Assembly (NCBI GenBank): GCA_945865645.1
Contig: CAMBEI010000023.1
Coordinates: forward strand, 1-34,579
Length of the DNA: 34,579 nucleotides
Direction of reading: 5' to 3'
Source of the DNA: Chitinophaga pinensis
GTDB lineage: Bacteria; Bacteroidota; Bacteroidia; Chitinophagales; Chitinophagaceae
Of this stretch, positions 25,558 to 33,950 are shown piece after piece. The first letter of the stretch is position 1. Every line of letters begins with the position of its first letter. The notes beneath the pieces were generated by a model. That model did no database searches. It was not told where the DNA came from and saw only the letters and a list, made by a program, of their open reading frames with translations. A program made the position numbers and the translations under genes.

Positions 25558-28230
25558 TTAGTTTCCCATTCCCTGAGAAGCATTCTGCATACTATCCATT
25601 TCTCCTTTCATACTTTTCTTTTTAAATAGCGATACATCAAATTTACCAAAACGGTAATTAAAGTTTAATCGCAGTACTTGAGGGTCTCTTCTGCGATTGT
25701 TATCCTGAACAAAATACCTCGATTCTGAATGTGTGGCATAAATCTTTGTTCTAAAAATATCATTCATTTGAAAGGTTAAAGACGCGGCTTTATTTTTTAA
25801 AAACTCTTTTTTAATGGCAATATCCATACTGTAATTTGGTTTAATATACCCTTGTGTACCTATTTGCGTGCCGCCAAACATACCTCCCATACCTCCCATA
25901 CCGCCACCACCGCCTCTACTACTTGGAGGTAAAATGGTTTTAGCCTGATAATCACCCGAAAATTGTATTGAGTAATTATTAGGCAGTGTAAATGAATTAT
26001 TTATTTTTCCAAACATACTAAACTGATCGTTATTAACACCTCCTGCTTGTGCGCCAGCCTTTAATGTAGCATTATACAGATTAACATTGATCGTAAAATC
26101 CCACCATTTGGTAAACTTAGTTTTGGTTGTAAGCTCCAATCCTATATTGTAACTAGTATTGGCGTTAGCAAAAGAAGTAATTAAAACCGTGTCGGGCTTT
26201 GCATTTGGATTAGGATTTTTATCCCTGTACTGGTAATTAGTTATTAAATTATTCGTATTTTTTAAATAAACAGTGGCTAAAAAATTTGTTAATTTAGAGA
26301 ATTGATTTTGATAAGATACTTCAGCCAGATTTGTAAACTCTGGTATTAAATTTGGATTACCAATAGATAAGTTTAAGGGGTCTGCAATATCGTAATTAGG
26401 AATTAGTTGAAAAAAATTAGGTCTATTTATTTTACGGGAATAGTTTACCTGTAAATCAGATTTATCATTAAGCTTGTATGTCATAAATAAACTAGGAAAC
26501 AAACTGAAGGGGTAATCATTTTTAAATTTCTGATTATTACTCATTAACGAACCAGTGTAATTTGAACTTTCTGTTCGTAGGCCAAGTTGGTAAGTAAAGC
26601 TTTTTATTTTTTGACTAAAAGTAGCATATGCGGCATACACTTCGTCGGAAAATTCATAATTATTACTAAATCCAGGAATTAAAATAAACTGTCCATTTAA
26701 ATCCTTCAAATAGTTTGATGAATTGCTTACATAGTTTCTCACTGCACCTCTAATACCCATTTCTAATTTTAAGTTTTCTGAAATTGGGTTTACAAAATCT
26801 GATTGAGCAGTAAAAAATTTAGTTGTACCTCCGCCCATAGTTTGCTCCATAATTGGCAAAGTTTTAGGAGCTAAAGGTAATGTCGGGTAAAAGTATTGTG
26901 TATTGTAATATCCTGTATTGTCACTTACACTTTGATTGTAGTTTGCATCTACTGTCCATTCTTTATTTGGTTTTGCAAAATTGTGTTTAAAACTAATGTT
27001 TGTTCCAATGTTTCTAAAGCTAAATGAGGTATTGCTGTTTCTAAAACCCATATCATACAGAAGGTTATTGTTTTTGTATAATGTATCTCTTTGTATGTTA
27101 ATTAAATCAGTGTTATCAAATTTTCCGGTTACATAATTAGTACCAATGGTTATGGTATTTCTGTTGTCAATAAAATAATCAAATCCGCCTCTTAAAAAAG
27201 CAAAATATCCTGTACTTAATGGATTATTAACTTGTTTAAAAACAGCACTTGTATCATTGTATAAATAATTAGTTCTTTCGCTGTTAGCTGTACTAATCGA
27301 TTTTCTTGTATTAATTCTAGCCCTGGCAAAAAAGTTTATTTTACGCTGCTTTATGTTAATGTCACCTCCAAAACCAGGTCGTGATCGGGAATCAATACTC
27401 GCATTAATATTGCCGTTGTATCCTGCCTTAGGATTCTTTTTCATTACAATATTTAAAATACCTGCACCGCCACCACTGGCATCAAATTTAGCTGATGGAT
27501 TGGTTATAATTTCTATACTAGCTATCTCACCAGCAGGTATCTGCTCTAAAGTAAGTGTAGTGGGCCTGCCATCAACAAATATTTGTGGTGCAGCATTGCG
27601 TAAAGTGACATTGCCATCTATATCAACATTAACAGAGGGTACACTTTTCATTACATCTACCGCCGTGCCTCCAATACTAGTAAGATTTTTTTCAACATTA
27701 AAGATTTTTCGATCAATACTCATTGTAAAAATCCCCACGCTTGCAGTAACAGTTACATTTTCTAGTTGTTGCAAATCCGGACTTAAAGTAAGGTTACCCA
27801 AATCTTTATCAACTCCATTTAGCATACTGCTCATGTCGCCATTTTTTGCGCCTGACATATTAATAGCGAAAGCGAGTTTTGTTTCATAAGACTTAAATCC
27901 TATAGCTGTAATTTTAAGTTTATACTGCCCCATAATATTTAGGTTTTCTAAACTAAATTCACCCTTTTTATTGGTTAGCATACCAGCAACTACTACATCT
28001 TTACGGTTTTTGGTAAGGGTATCTAATTTGTTTTGTGTTAGTAATACTGACGCTGCTTCAAGGGGTTTATTACTAACCGATTCTAGCAATTTACCATAAA
28101 AGTGACCTAGGTTCATATTTTGTCCGCCCATTTGTCCACGACCTGTATAACCTCCAGGCATTTGTGCTTGGGTTGATAAAATGCTCATCAAAAATGTACC
28201 AGCTAGTAAAAATTTAATCATAGGTATCAT
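25558..28230 (-). CDS. Outer-membrane beta-barrel receptor (TonB-dependent type, carboxypeptidase-regulatory-like domain)
   Basis: This 890-residue protein has a signal peptide (about 1-22) and a Gly/Met/Gln-rich segment at residues 24-40. A carboxypeptidase-regulatory-like beta domain follows (GHFYGKLLESVSNKPLEAA to about 150), then a plug-like region (DVMKSVPSVNVDIDGNVTLR, IFVDGRPTTLTLEQIP, I-E-I-I-T-N-P-S-A-K-F-D-A-S-G-G-G-A-G-I-L-N-I). The remainder is a beta-barrel of the outer-membrane beta-barrel family 3 type with the barrel end near residue 870. A Gly/Met loop (RGGGGGMGGMGG) lies near 769-787. No SusD partner is adjacent, so it is not a standard polysaccharide-utilisation pair. The ligand is unknown. 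The Met three codons in is an equal start candidate. Confidence 0.9.
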   Translation of the reverse strand: MIPMIKFLLAGTFLMSILSTQAQMPGGYTGRGQMGGQNMNLGHFYGKLLESVSNKPLEAASVLLTQNKLDTLTKNRKDVVVAGMLTNKKGEFSLENLNIMGQYKLKITAIGFKSYETKLAFAINMSGAKNGDMSSMLNGVDKDLGNLTLSPDLQQLENVTVTASVGIFTMSIDRKIFNVEKNLTSIGGTAVDVMKSVPSVNVDIDGNVTLRNAAPQIFVDGRPTTLTLEQIPAGEIASIEIITNPSAKFDASGGGAGILNIVMKKNPKAGYNGNINASIDSRSRPGFGGDINIKQRKINFFARARINTRKSISTANSERTNYLYNDTSAVFKQVNNPLSTGYFAFLRGGFDYFIDNRNTITIGTNYVTGKFDNTDLINIQRDTLYKNNNLLYDMGFRNSNTSFSFRNIGTNISFKHNFAKPNKEWTVDANYNQSVSDNTGYYNTQYFYPTLPLAPKTLPIMEQTMGGGTTKFFTAQSDFVNPISENLKLEMGIRGAVRNYVSNSSNYLKDLNGQFILIPGFSNNYEFSDEVYAAYATFSQKIKSFTYQLGLRTESSNYTGSLMSNNQKFKNDYPFSLFPSLFMTYKLNDKSDLQVNYSRKINRPNFFQLIPNYDIADPLNLSIGNPNLIPEFTNLAEVSYQNQFSKLTNFLATVYLKNTNNLITNYQYRDKNPNPNAKPDTVLITSFANANTSYNIGLELTTKTKFTKWWDFTINVNLYNATLKAGAQAGGVNNDQFSMFGKINNSFTLPNNYSIQFSGDYQAKTILPPSSRGGGGGMGGMGGMFGGTQIGTQGYIKPNYSMDIAIKKEFLKNKAASLTFQMNDIFRTKIYATHSESRYFVQDNNRRRDPQVLRLNFNYRFGKFDVSLFKKKSMKGEMDSMQNASQGMGN

Positions 28231-28350
28231 TAGATTTTTTTCTTTTAGTTAAAAAATTAATTCGCAAAATACCATCTTAAAACTCATAATAATTACAACT
28301 AAAATGATGAGCGGTATTTTAAATAGGAGAAAGAAAAAGGTATTAACAAA

Positions 28351-28983
28351 TTATTGGCTAAAAAGTTGTGAATTAATAAAAAGTTGTATTAATCCTATAA
28401 GTAAACCAATAAATGCACCTAATGCCTGCATTTTTAGTAATTGTTTATTCGCCGATTTATAAAATAATATTTCGAATTTTTCTATAGACAGTTCCGAAAT
28501 TTTTTGGGTAATTAATTTTTCTATGTTAATGTCATTTTCGAGCTTGTGTAAATAGCTGTCCATTAAAATAGGAAAAAGAGTTTCTAACTCAATCAAAAAA
28601 GCAATTTTAAGTTGATTAATAGTTTTATCGCCAATGAGCATAGAAATCATTGGAAGTGTATCTTTTAATCTTTCTCTCAAAAAAATATCGATATGGGTTT
28701 CTATTATGGGTTTTATTTTATTAAAACTTTCAGAATCATTAATTTTTTCATGTAAAATACTAAATGGAAATAATTGGGTACTAACTAGGTTCCCAATTAT
28801 TTTGGCAATTTTTTTTTTGTTAGCAGGTAAGATGCCCTGGATTGTAAAACCGGCAGCTGTGATGGGTAAATGCGGATGAAAAAGCAACTTAATGATGACC
28901 CATAACACAATCCATCCGGTAAAGCTGGATAAGACCAAGGGTAAAATGTATTGCATCAAGTACATTAAAATTCTTTTTAGCAT
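28351..28983 (-). CDS. DUF445 family membrane protein
   Basis: This 210-residue protein has an N-terminal helix with F-T-G-W-I-V-L-W-V-I-I-K-L-L-F-H-P, the hallmark of DUF445 (compare G-W-x-T-N-x-x-A-I-K-M-L-F-x-P), then G-I-L-P-A-N-K-K-K-I-A and a long helical region, ending in a hydrophobic C-terminal helix (GAFIGLLIGLIQLFI). Function is unknown; it is an inner-membrane protein. The longest ATG used here is at 28981-28983, but a strong -7 box (28985-28992) lies next to it, so transcription would start at or past that codon. The Met at 28965 or 28956 is thus likely the true start. The family's typical N-terminus also agrees with a shorter form. Confidence 0.82.
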   Translation of the reverse strand: MLKRILMYLMQYILPLVLSSFTGWIVLWVIIKLLFHPHLPITAAGFTIQGILPANKKKIAKIIGNLVSTQLFPFSILHEKINDSESFNKIKPIIETHIDIFLRERLKDTLPMISMLIGDKTINQLKIAFLIELETLFPILMDSYLHKLENDINIEKLITQKISELSIEKFEILFYKSANKQLLKMQALGAFIGLLIGLIQLFINSQLFSQ

Positions 28984-28984
28984 A

Positions 28985-29016
28985 CAAAAATAAGCGATTA
29001 TCATAGGCTGTTCAAA
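28985..29016 (-). promoter_or_regulatory. Promoter of the DUF445 gene (TTTG-N20-TATTTTTG)
   Basis: On the - strand TTTG (29016-29013) and TATTTTTG (28992-28985) are separated by 20 nt, a close match to the Bacteroidota consensus. The -33 box lies in a 14-bp palindrome shared with the tRNA-His promoter on the other strand. Confidence 0.6.
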
Positions 29017-29022
29017 ATGTAT

Positions 29023-29053
29023 TTTGAAGGAGCAAGCTTTTTCTTTATTTTTG
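29023..29053 (+). promoter_or_regulatory. Promoter of tRNA-His (TTTG-N19-TATTTTTG)
   Basis: TTTG at 29023-29026 and TATTTTTG at 29046-29053 are separated by exactly 19 nt, an ideal match to the consensus. The predicted transcription start lies about 10 bases before the mature tRNA 5' end. It diverges from the DUF445 promoter. Confidence 0.75.
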
Positions 29054-29067
29054 CTGACATATAAAAT

Positions 29068-29142
29068 GGTAGTCGTAGCTCAGTTGGTTAGAGCATCAGA
29101 TTGTGATTCTGAGGGTCGGGGGTTCGAGCCCCCTCGATTACC
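29068..29142 (+). tRNA. tRNA-His (anticodon GTG)
   Basis: The sequence starts GGTAGTCGTAGCTCAG and ends TCGATTACC; the eight-base acceptor pairing includes the extra G(-1):C73 pair that identifies histidine tRNAs (one G-U pair). The anticodon stem-loop is CAGA-TTGTGAT-TCTG with GTG as anticodon, and the T-arm is GGGGGTTCGAGCCCCC. CCA is not encoded, unlike tRNA-Leu(CAA) in this window. Confidence 0.96.
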
Positions 29143-29146
29143 CTGA

Positions 29147-29178
29147 CTAAAGTTCCCTGTTACATCAGGGAACTTTAG
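29147..29178 (+). terminator. Hairpin terminator after tRNA-His
   Basis: A 13-bp perfect stem (29147-29159 with 29166-29178, core gttccctg/cagggaac) with a six-base loop begins four bases after the tRNA. The T-run that follows is weak. It probably ends the tRNA transcript or marks the 3' processing boundary. Confidence 0.65.
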
Positions 29179-29306
29179 CTTTAGGTCTATATTCTGGGAT
29201 TATAGTGGCGATACAAATTATTTACATAATCATACATCTAATCATTTCCAATAACTATGACGAAACTATTATCCAAAAATCTGCTTTAACAAAACATTAT
29301 TCAAAT

Positions 29307-29323
29307 AGATACGTACCGTATCT
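29307..29323. promoter_or_regulatory. Palindrome upstream of the S41 protease gene (candidate operator)
   Basis: AGATACG-TAC-CGTATCT is a perfect 7-bp inverted repeat with a 3-base centre, 34 bases before the protease ATG. A second inverted repeat (taaagaaa/tttcttta, 29323-29330 and 29340-29347) begins at its last base. The rest of 29179-29357 holds no gene. Symmetry and position suggest a regulator binding site; the regulator is unknown. Confidence 0.35.
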
Positions 29324-29357
29324 AAAGAAAGAATAATTTTTTCTTTATTTTTACAAA

Positions 29358-31520
29358 ATGCAGAAAATTACACAATTTATGATGAGTAAAAAATTTATAC
29401 CAGTTATACTAGTTCTTAGTGCGGCCAGTTTTTTTTTGGCGTTTCAATCCCAAGGTAAATCAGATAGAGATGACCCTAAATCTAAATACACAAAAGTTAT
29501 TAAAAATGTGGGTTTATTACTTGAGCAAGGACATTATAGTCCTAAACCTATTGATGATAAATTTTCGAAACTAGTTTTAAATAAATTTATTGAAGAGCTT
29601 GATGGCGATAAGAATATTTTTTTAGCAGGGGATATAAATGGCTTTAATAAATTTGAAAATAAAATTGATGATGAAATACACGGTGCCGAATTTCTCTCTT
29701 TTTTCTTTATCAGTAAAGTATATATAATACATTTAAAAGAAACAGCTAATTTATATAAGGATATTCTTAACAAGCCCTTCGATTTTACAAAAGACGAAGA
29801 GGTTATGCTTGATAGGGAAAAGTTAACAAATCCTAGAACCGAATCCGAAAGAAAAGCTATCTGGATAAAACGCTTAAAGTATTTAACTTTAGAAAGGTAT
29901 AATTCGTTACTTGAGGAAAGAGAGAAGAGTACTAATAAACCTGATTTTAAATTTAAAGCAGACTCTACGCTAGAAAGGGAAGCAAGGGTAGCTATACAAA
30001 AACAAATTGGGCGTTATTTTGCTACTAAAATTACACGTGAAAATGAGGCGGAAAATTTTAGCACATTTGTTAATGTAATTACCGGCACGATGGATCCCCA
30101 CAGTAATTATTTTGCTCCTGTTGATAAACGTACGTTTGACGAATCGTTGAAAGGTAGTTTTTATGGTATTGGAGCACAGCTTAAAGAAGACGATGGTAAA
30201 ATAAAAATATCGATGCTTATCTCGGGAGGTCCGGCATGGAAAAGTGGAGATTTAAAAGTAGAAGATGAAATTATAAAAGTGGCCCAAGGTAATGAATCAC
30301 CTGTTGATGTTACAGGATACGCAGTTGCCGATGCTGTAAAATTAATAAGAGGTGCAAATAAAGGATCAGAAGTAAAATTAACGGTAAGAAGGATGGACGG
30401 CGCTGTAATCGTTATATCTCTACGTAGAGATGAAATAAAATTAGATGATACCTTTGCAAAAAGTTTTATTATACAAAGCGATCATAAAATTGGGTATATT
30501 TATTTACCTGAGTTTTATATTGATTTTAATAACCCTAAAGGATCTAAGTGCTCAGAAGATGTAGCTAAGGAAATTGTAAAACTAAAAGCAGAAAATGTAG
30601 ATGGTATTATTATGGATTTACGTGGCAATGGCGGCGGATCTTTACCTGAAGTGGTAAAGATGGTTGGATTGTTTATTGAAGATGGACCAGTTTGTGTTGT
30701 AAAAGGAAGAGAAGAAAAACCATATCAATGGAAAGATAAAGATAAATCTGTTTTGTACAGAGGACCTTTAACCGTAATGGTAGATGAATTTAGCGCTAGT
30801 GCGTCGGAAATATTTGCCGCAGCTGTACAAGATTATAAACGAGGTATTATTATTGGTAGTACATCTACTTATGGCAAAGGAACAGTACAACGTAGCATTG
30901 AACTAAATCCCGAAAGAGAAAATTCACTTTTTACTAATAATGAACTAGAAGACCTAGGCTCTGTAAAACTTACCCTACAAAAATTTTATCGTATCAATGG
31001 TGGAGCTACTCAACTTAAAGGAGTAACACCAGATATTATTATCCCTGACAGAATGGAATATTTAAAGTTTCGCGAAAAAGATAATACATCTGCATTGGCT
31101 TGGGATGAAATTGATAAATCTGATTATAAAACTTGGGTAAGTACCATCAGTAATGATATAGTTGTTAAATATAGTGACAAACAAATAGCTAATAATGCCA
31201 CGTTTAATAAAATAAAAGAAAGTATTAGCTGGTTAGAAAATTATACCGATAAACCAACTTCTTTAAATTTAATTAAATATCAAAAAGAGCAAAAACAGTT
31301 TAAAGCAAAAATTATAGAACTCGATAACCTGTATAAGATTAATAAAGAAATGAGCGTAAAGAATATTACTACAGATATGTCTGTAATAAATGCAGCTGAA
31401 GATAAAATTGAAAAAAATAAACAGATGCTAAAACGAGTTAGTAATGATATTTATATTGATCAAACAGTTAAAATTATGAACAATATGGTTACTCAAACAG
31501 CTACAGCAAATCGCAATTAA
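29358..31520 (+). CDS. prc: Tail-specific C-terminal processing protease (S41, Prc/CtpA type)
   Basis: This 720-residue periplasmic protease has an N-terminal signal anchor (about residues 10-30). A long helical N-terminal domain follows (to about 250, with T-M-D-P-H-S-N-Y-F-A-P). A PDZ domain lies near residues 262-350 (GSFYGIGAQL, DEIIKVAQG), and the S41 core has D-L-R-G-N-G-G-G and the Ser-Lys dyad in S-A-S-A-S-E-I (Ser481) and Y-G-K-G (Lys507). The C-terminal DUF3340-like helical region is present, so it is the long Prc form, which in E. coli degrades proteins with nonpolar C-termini and trims envelope enzymes. It is the only + strand gene in this part; a palindrome precedes it. Confidence 0.95.
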   Translation: MQKITQFMMSKKFIPVILVLSAASFFLAFQSQGKSDRDDPKSKYTKVIKNVGLLLEQGHYSPKPIDDKFSKLVLNKFIEELDGDKNIFLAGDINGFNKFENKIDDEIHGAEFLSFFFISKVYIIHLKETANLYKDILNKPFDFTKDEEVMLDREKLTNPRTESERKAIWIKRLKYLTLERYNSLLEEREKSTNKPDFKFKADSTLEREARVAIQKQIGRYFATKITRENEAENFSTFVNVITGTMDPHSNYFAPVDKRTFDESLKGSFYGIGAQLKEDDGKIKISMLISGGPAWKSGDLKVEDEIIKVAQGNESPVDVTGYAVADAVKLIRGANKGSEVKLTVRRMDGAVIVISLRRDEIKLDDTFAKSFIIQSDHKIGYIYLPEFYIDFNNPKGSKCSEDVAKEIVKLKAENVDGIIMDLRGNGGGSLPEVVKMVGLFIEDGPVCVVKGREEKPYQWKDKDKSVLYRGPLTVMVDEFSASASEIFAAAVQDYKRGIIIGSTSTYGKGTVQRSIELNPERENSLFTNNELEDLGSVKLTLQKFYRINGGATQLKGVTPDIIIPDRMEYLKFREKDNTSALAWDEIDKSDYKTWVSTISNDIVVKYSDKQIANNATFNKIKESISWLENYTDKPTSLNLIKYQKEQKQFKAKIIELDNLYKINKEMSVKNITTDMSVINAAEDKIEKNKQMLKRVSNDIYIDQTVKIMNNMVTQTATANRN

Positions 31521-31570
31521 GTTTTAATTATATCAAAATAAAAATTCAATTCACTAAAAGGGTGTATTTT

Positions 31571-32086
31571 TTAGTTTGGTAGATATCTTTCTTCTATAAT
31601 TTTTTTGTGGTGGTTAAAATGCCCGAGTATAATAAAACCGATACTATTTACAGTAATTTTGTTGTTATTGGATATGCCTGAAAAAGTCATTACTTCAGCT
31701 GAAAAACTATTAAATAAACATTCGGTGGAAAGCCTTACTGCAATAAATTCTTCTACAAGATATAACCATTCACGTGCATTTGCATTTGAATTGGCGGCGT
31801 AAATATTTTCATCAAAGCCAGGCAAAGAAACAATTTCTTTTCTTGAAAAACATAAAGCCCGGTAACTAAAAATCCTTTCTGTGTCAATGATATGCTGTAA
31901 TAGTTCCTTTAGTGTCCATTTAGCTGATGCATAAGCCTGTTCAGACTTTTTCGCTGTTATGTTTATTAACAGGTCTTTAATAATCGGTAATTGGTTGCTA
32001 AAAGCGGTTGATAAATCCGACTCAATAACCTGATCTATATATTGTTTAAAATAAATCGGGTAAGTATTAGGAGCTGGCTTTGGCAT
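31571..32086 (-). CDS. DinB-like superfamily protein
   Basis: This 171-residue four-helix protein of the DinB/YfiT-like metal-enzyme superfamily has the expected three His positions: one in L-L-Q-H-I-I-D-T-E-R-I-F-S-Y-R in helix 2 and two in G-H-F-N-H-H near the C-terminus, which bind a divalent metal. The segment Y-A-x-x-K-W-T-L-K-E-L-L-Q-H matches the DinB_2 start. Members include thiol (bacillithiol- or mycothiol-dependent) transferases, but many are uncharacterised; the substrate here is unknown. It faces the S41 protease gene (stops 50 bases apart) and lies downstream of the S8 protease terminator. Confidence 0.85.
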   Translation of the reverse strand: MPKPAPNTYPIYFKQYIDQVIESDLSTAFSNQLPIIKDLLINITAKKSEQAYASAKWTLKELLQHIIDTERIFSYRALCFSRKEIVSLPGFDENIYAANSNANAREWLYLVEEFIAVRLSTECLFNSFSAEVMTFSGISNNNKITVNSIGFIILGHFNHHKKIIEERYLPN

Positions 32087-32141
32087 AAAAAATATATTAA
32101 TAAATTATATTGGTAAAGAGGATCAAAAAAAACATTAAACC

Positions 32142-32176
32142 TAAAACCACCTTTCAGTTACTGAAAGGTGGTTTTA
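32142..32176 (-). terminator. Terminator after the S8 protease gene
   Basis: A 16-bp perfect stem (32142-32157 with 32161-32176) around a TTA loop lies four bases past the stop of the leftward protease gene. The core ccacctttcag/ctgaaaggtgg is flanked by A/T runs, giving T-rich ends in either direction, though with only three to four T residues. Confidence 0.75.
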
Positions 32177-32180
32177 ATAG

Positions 32181-33875
32181 TTATCCTTTTTTATTTTTTA
32201 TCATTTTTGCATTTGGGATGGGTTGGCCTATTTTTTCACCAACTAAAGTAGCGGCTATTTTTACTGCTTCGTAGGCATTTACAATGCCACCGGTTTTACA
32301 AAGTGTACTCATGTAAACCTTGTCATCGCTACCAGGCTTGTTAACTTTTATTGTTGGTTGTTGCGCCGATTTTTCAATCACATATTTCAGCTGTTTTGCT
32401 GATAGAGTAGGGTAGTATGTTAGTGTTAATGCCGCAATGCCTGCTACTAAAGGGCAAGCCATACTGGTGCCGCTTAAATTGCCATAATTGTTTTTTCCAG
32501 GCAATGTAGAATATATTTTTGCGCCAGGAGCAAAAATATCTACCTCAGTTTTTCCGTAATTGCTAAAAGATGCAGTAAAGCTACCTGAAGTAGGCTCGGC
32601 ACTGGCACCAACCGTAATTGTATTGCCTGCTCTACCTCCGTTTACATAATCTGGATTAGGAAAATTGTATACGCTGTCAATATTTTTTGCATGATTACCG
32701 GCAGCGTGTACCAGCAAAACATTTTTACTTTCCGCATAGGCAAAGGCTTCATCAACCCATTGCTTTTGTGGCGAGTAATTTTTACCAAAACTCATAGTAA
32801 TAATTTGTGCACCATTATCAACAGCATAGCGAATTGCTAATGAAATATCTTTATCGTGCTCATCTCCATCGGGTACAACAACCAATGACATAATATGTAC
32901 ATTATCTGCTATTCCATCCATACCCTTTTCATTATTACGCTTTGCACCAATAATGCCTGCACAATGGGTTCCATGCATGGAAAAATCAGTCATAACATCA
33001 TTATTGCCATAGCTTCGGTCGTTTAAATTTGTTTCATCATCCCCCACAATATTCTTACGATAGGGTTCGGGTATTTTATTTTTTGCCTCTACTTTTCTTT
33101 GCTCTCCTTCAATATATTCTATATAATCGTTTAACCCATCAATAAATTCTTTAACCGTCTGGTCTAACATATTATTCTCTTTCATTAGTCCTAGTATTTC
33201 ATTTTTTCCTCTTTTTTCAGTAAAAGATTTAGTTACATAGCCATTCAACTCATTACCTGTAAAAGTATCCTTGCCAATTGCAATTTTTAAAATGCTATCG
33301 CTGCTTATTAAAGAATTATGTAACGATTTTAAAGCAGGAATATCCATATTCGCAAATTGGTCTTCTTCAGTTTCATTACCTTTTATTTCTGCTTTTGCTC
33401 GTAAAAACATATTGTATTCATATAAGTCGGACTTAGATAAGGTAGTTTTATCAATTTCTTTATTATCCCATTTATTTTTTAACCCATAATAAACACGACC
33501 TCTTTCATCACTATCTACTTTTACATTTCGTCCATCTCTACCCCCTAAAAAATTCCATCCATGCACATCGTCTATATAGCCGTTATTGTCGTCATCTTTT
33601 CTATTATTGGGTATTTCTTTTGGGTTAACCCAAATCACTTCTTTTAAATCTTCATGTAAGGTGTCGATACCGGTATCTATTACCGCAACAATAACCGTTT
33701 TGCTTTTTAATTTATTAGTTTTTAAAAACTGGTATGCTTTATCAGCACTTATGCCATAATAACCATCTGTTTCCTTATCCATCATATGCCAGCTGTTGGG
33801 TATCGTGTTATTTTGGGCAAATGAACTAACTACTAGAAAAACAAGGGGGATAAAAATTTTATAAACCTTATTCAT
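32181..33875 (-). CDS. Secreted subtilisin-like serine protease (S8) with large insertion
   Basis: This 564-residue protein has a signal peptide (about 1-20). The S8 triad is complete: Asp67 in V-I-D-T-G-I-D, His301 in H-G-T-H-C-A-G and Ser471 in S-G-T-S-M-A-C-P, with the oxyanion Asn in A-A-G-N (Asn394). The Asp-His spacing is about 234 residues, against about 30-40 in classical subtilisins. The insert is charged and helical and starts after a DDDNNGYIDDVHGWNF segment like a calcium loop. There is no separate propeptide of usual size and no type IX sorting domain, so a periplasmic or type I-signal-only location is likely. Similar long-insert S8 proteins occur in Bacteroidota. A TACTTTTG box precedes the gene. 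Confidence 0.93.
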   Translation of the reverse strand: MNKVYKIFIPLVFLVVSSFAQNNTIPNSWHMMDKETDGYYGISADKAYQFLKTNKLKSKTVIVAVIDTGIDTLHEDLKEVIWVNPKEIPNNRKDDDNNGYIDDVHGWNFLGGRDGRNVKVDSDERGRVYYGLKNKWDNKEIDKTTLSKSDLYEYNMFLRAKAEIKGNETEEDQFANMDIPALKSLHNSLISSDSILKIAIGKDTFTGNELNGYVTKSFTEKRGKNEILGLMKENNMLDQTVKEFIDGLNDYIEYIEGEQRKVEAKNKIPEPYRKNIVGDDETNLNDRSYGNNDVMTDFSMHGTHCAGIIGAKRNNEKGMDGIADNVHIMSLVVVPDGDEHDKDISLAIRYAVDNGAQIITMSFGKNYSPQKQWVDEAFAYAESKNVLLVHAAGNHAKNIDSVYNFPNPDYVNGGRAGNTITVGASAEPTSGSFTASFSNYGKTEVDIFAPGAKIYSTLPGKNNYGNLSGTSMACPLVAGIAALTLTYYPTLSAKQLKYVIEKSAQQPTIKVNKPGSDDKVYMSTLCKTGGIVNAYEAVKIAATLVGEKIGQPIPNAKMIKNKKG

Positions 33876-33894
33876 AATTTAATATTTGTTTAGA

Positions 33895-33902
33895 CAAAAG
33901 TA
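33895..33902 (-). promoter_or_regulatory. Candidate -7 box for the S8 protease gene (TACTTTTG)
   Basis: On the - strand TACTTTTG matches TAnnTTTG, 19 bases before the protease ATG. The expected -33 position reads ATGG, a weak match, so only the -7 box supports it. Confidence 0.4.
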
Positions 33903-33950
33903 AATGGTATGATTAAAATAGCCATATCGATTATATTTATTTGAAAAATT

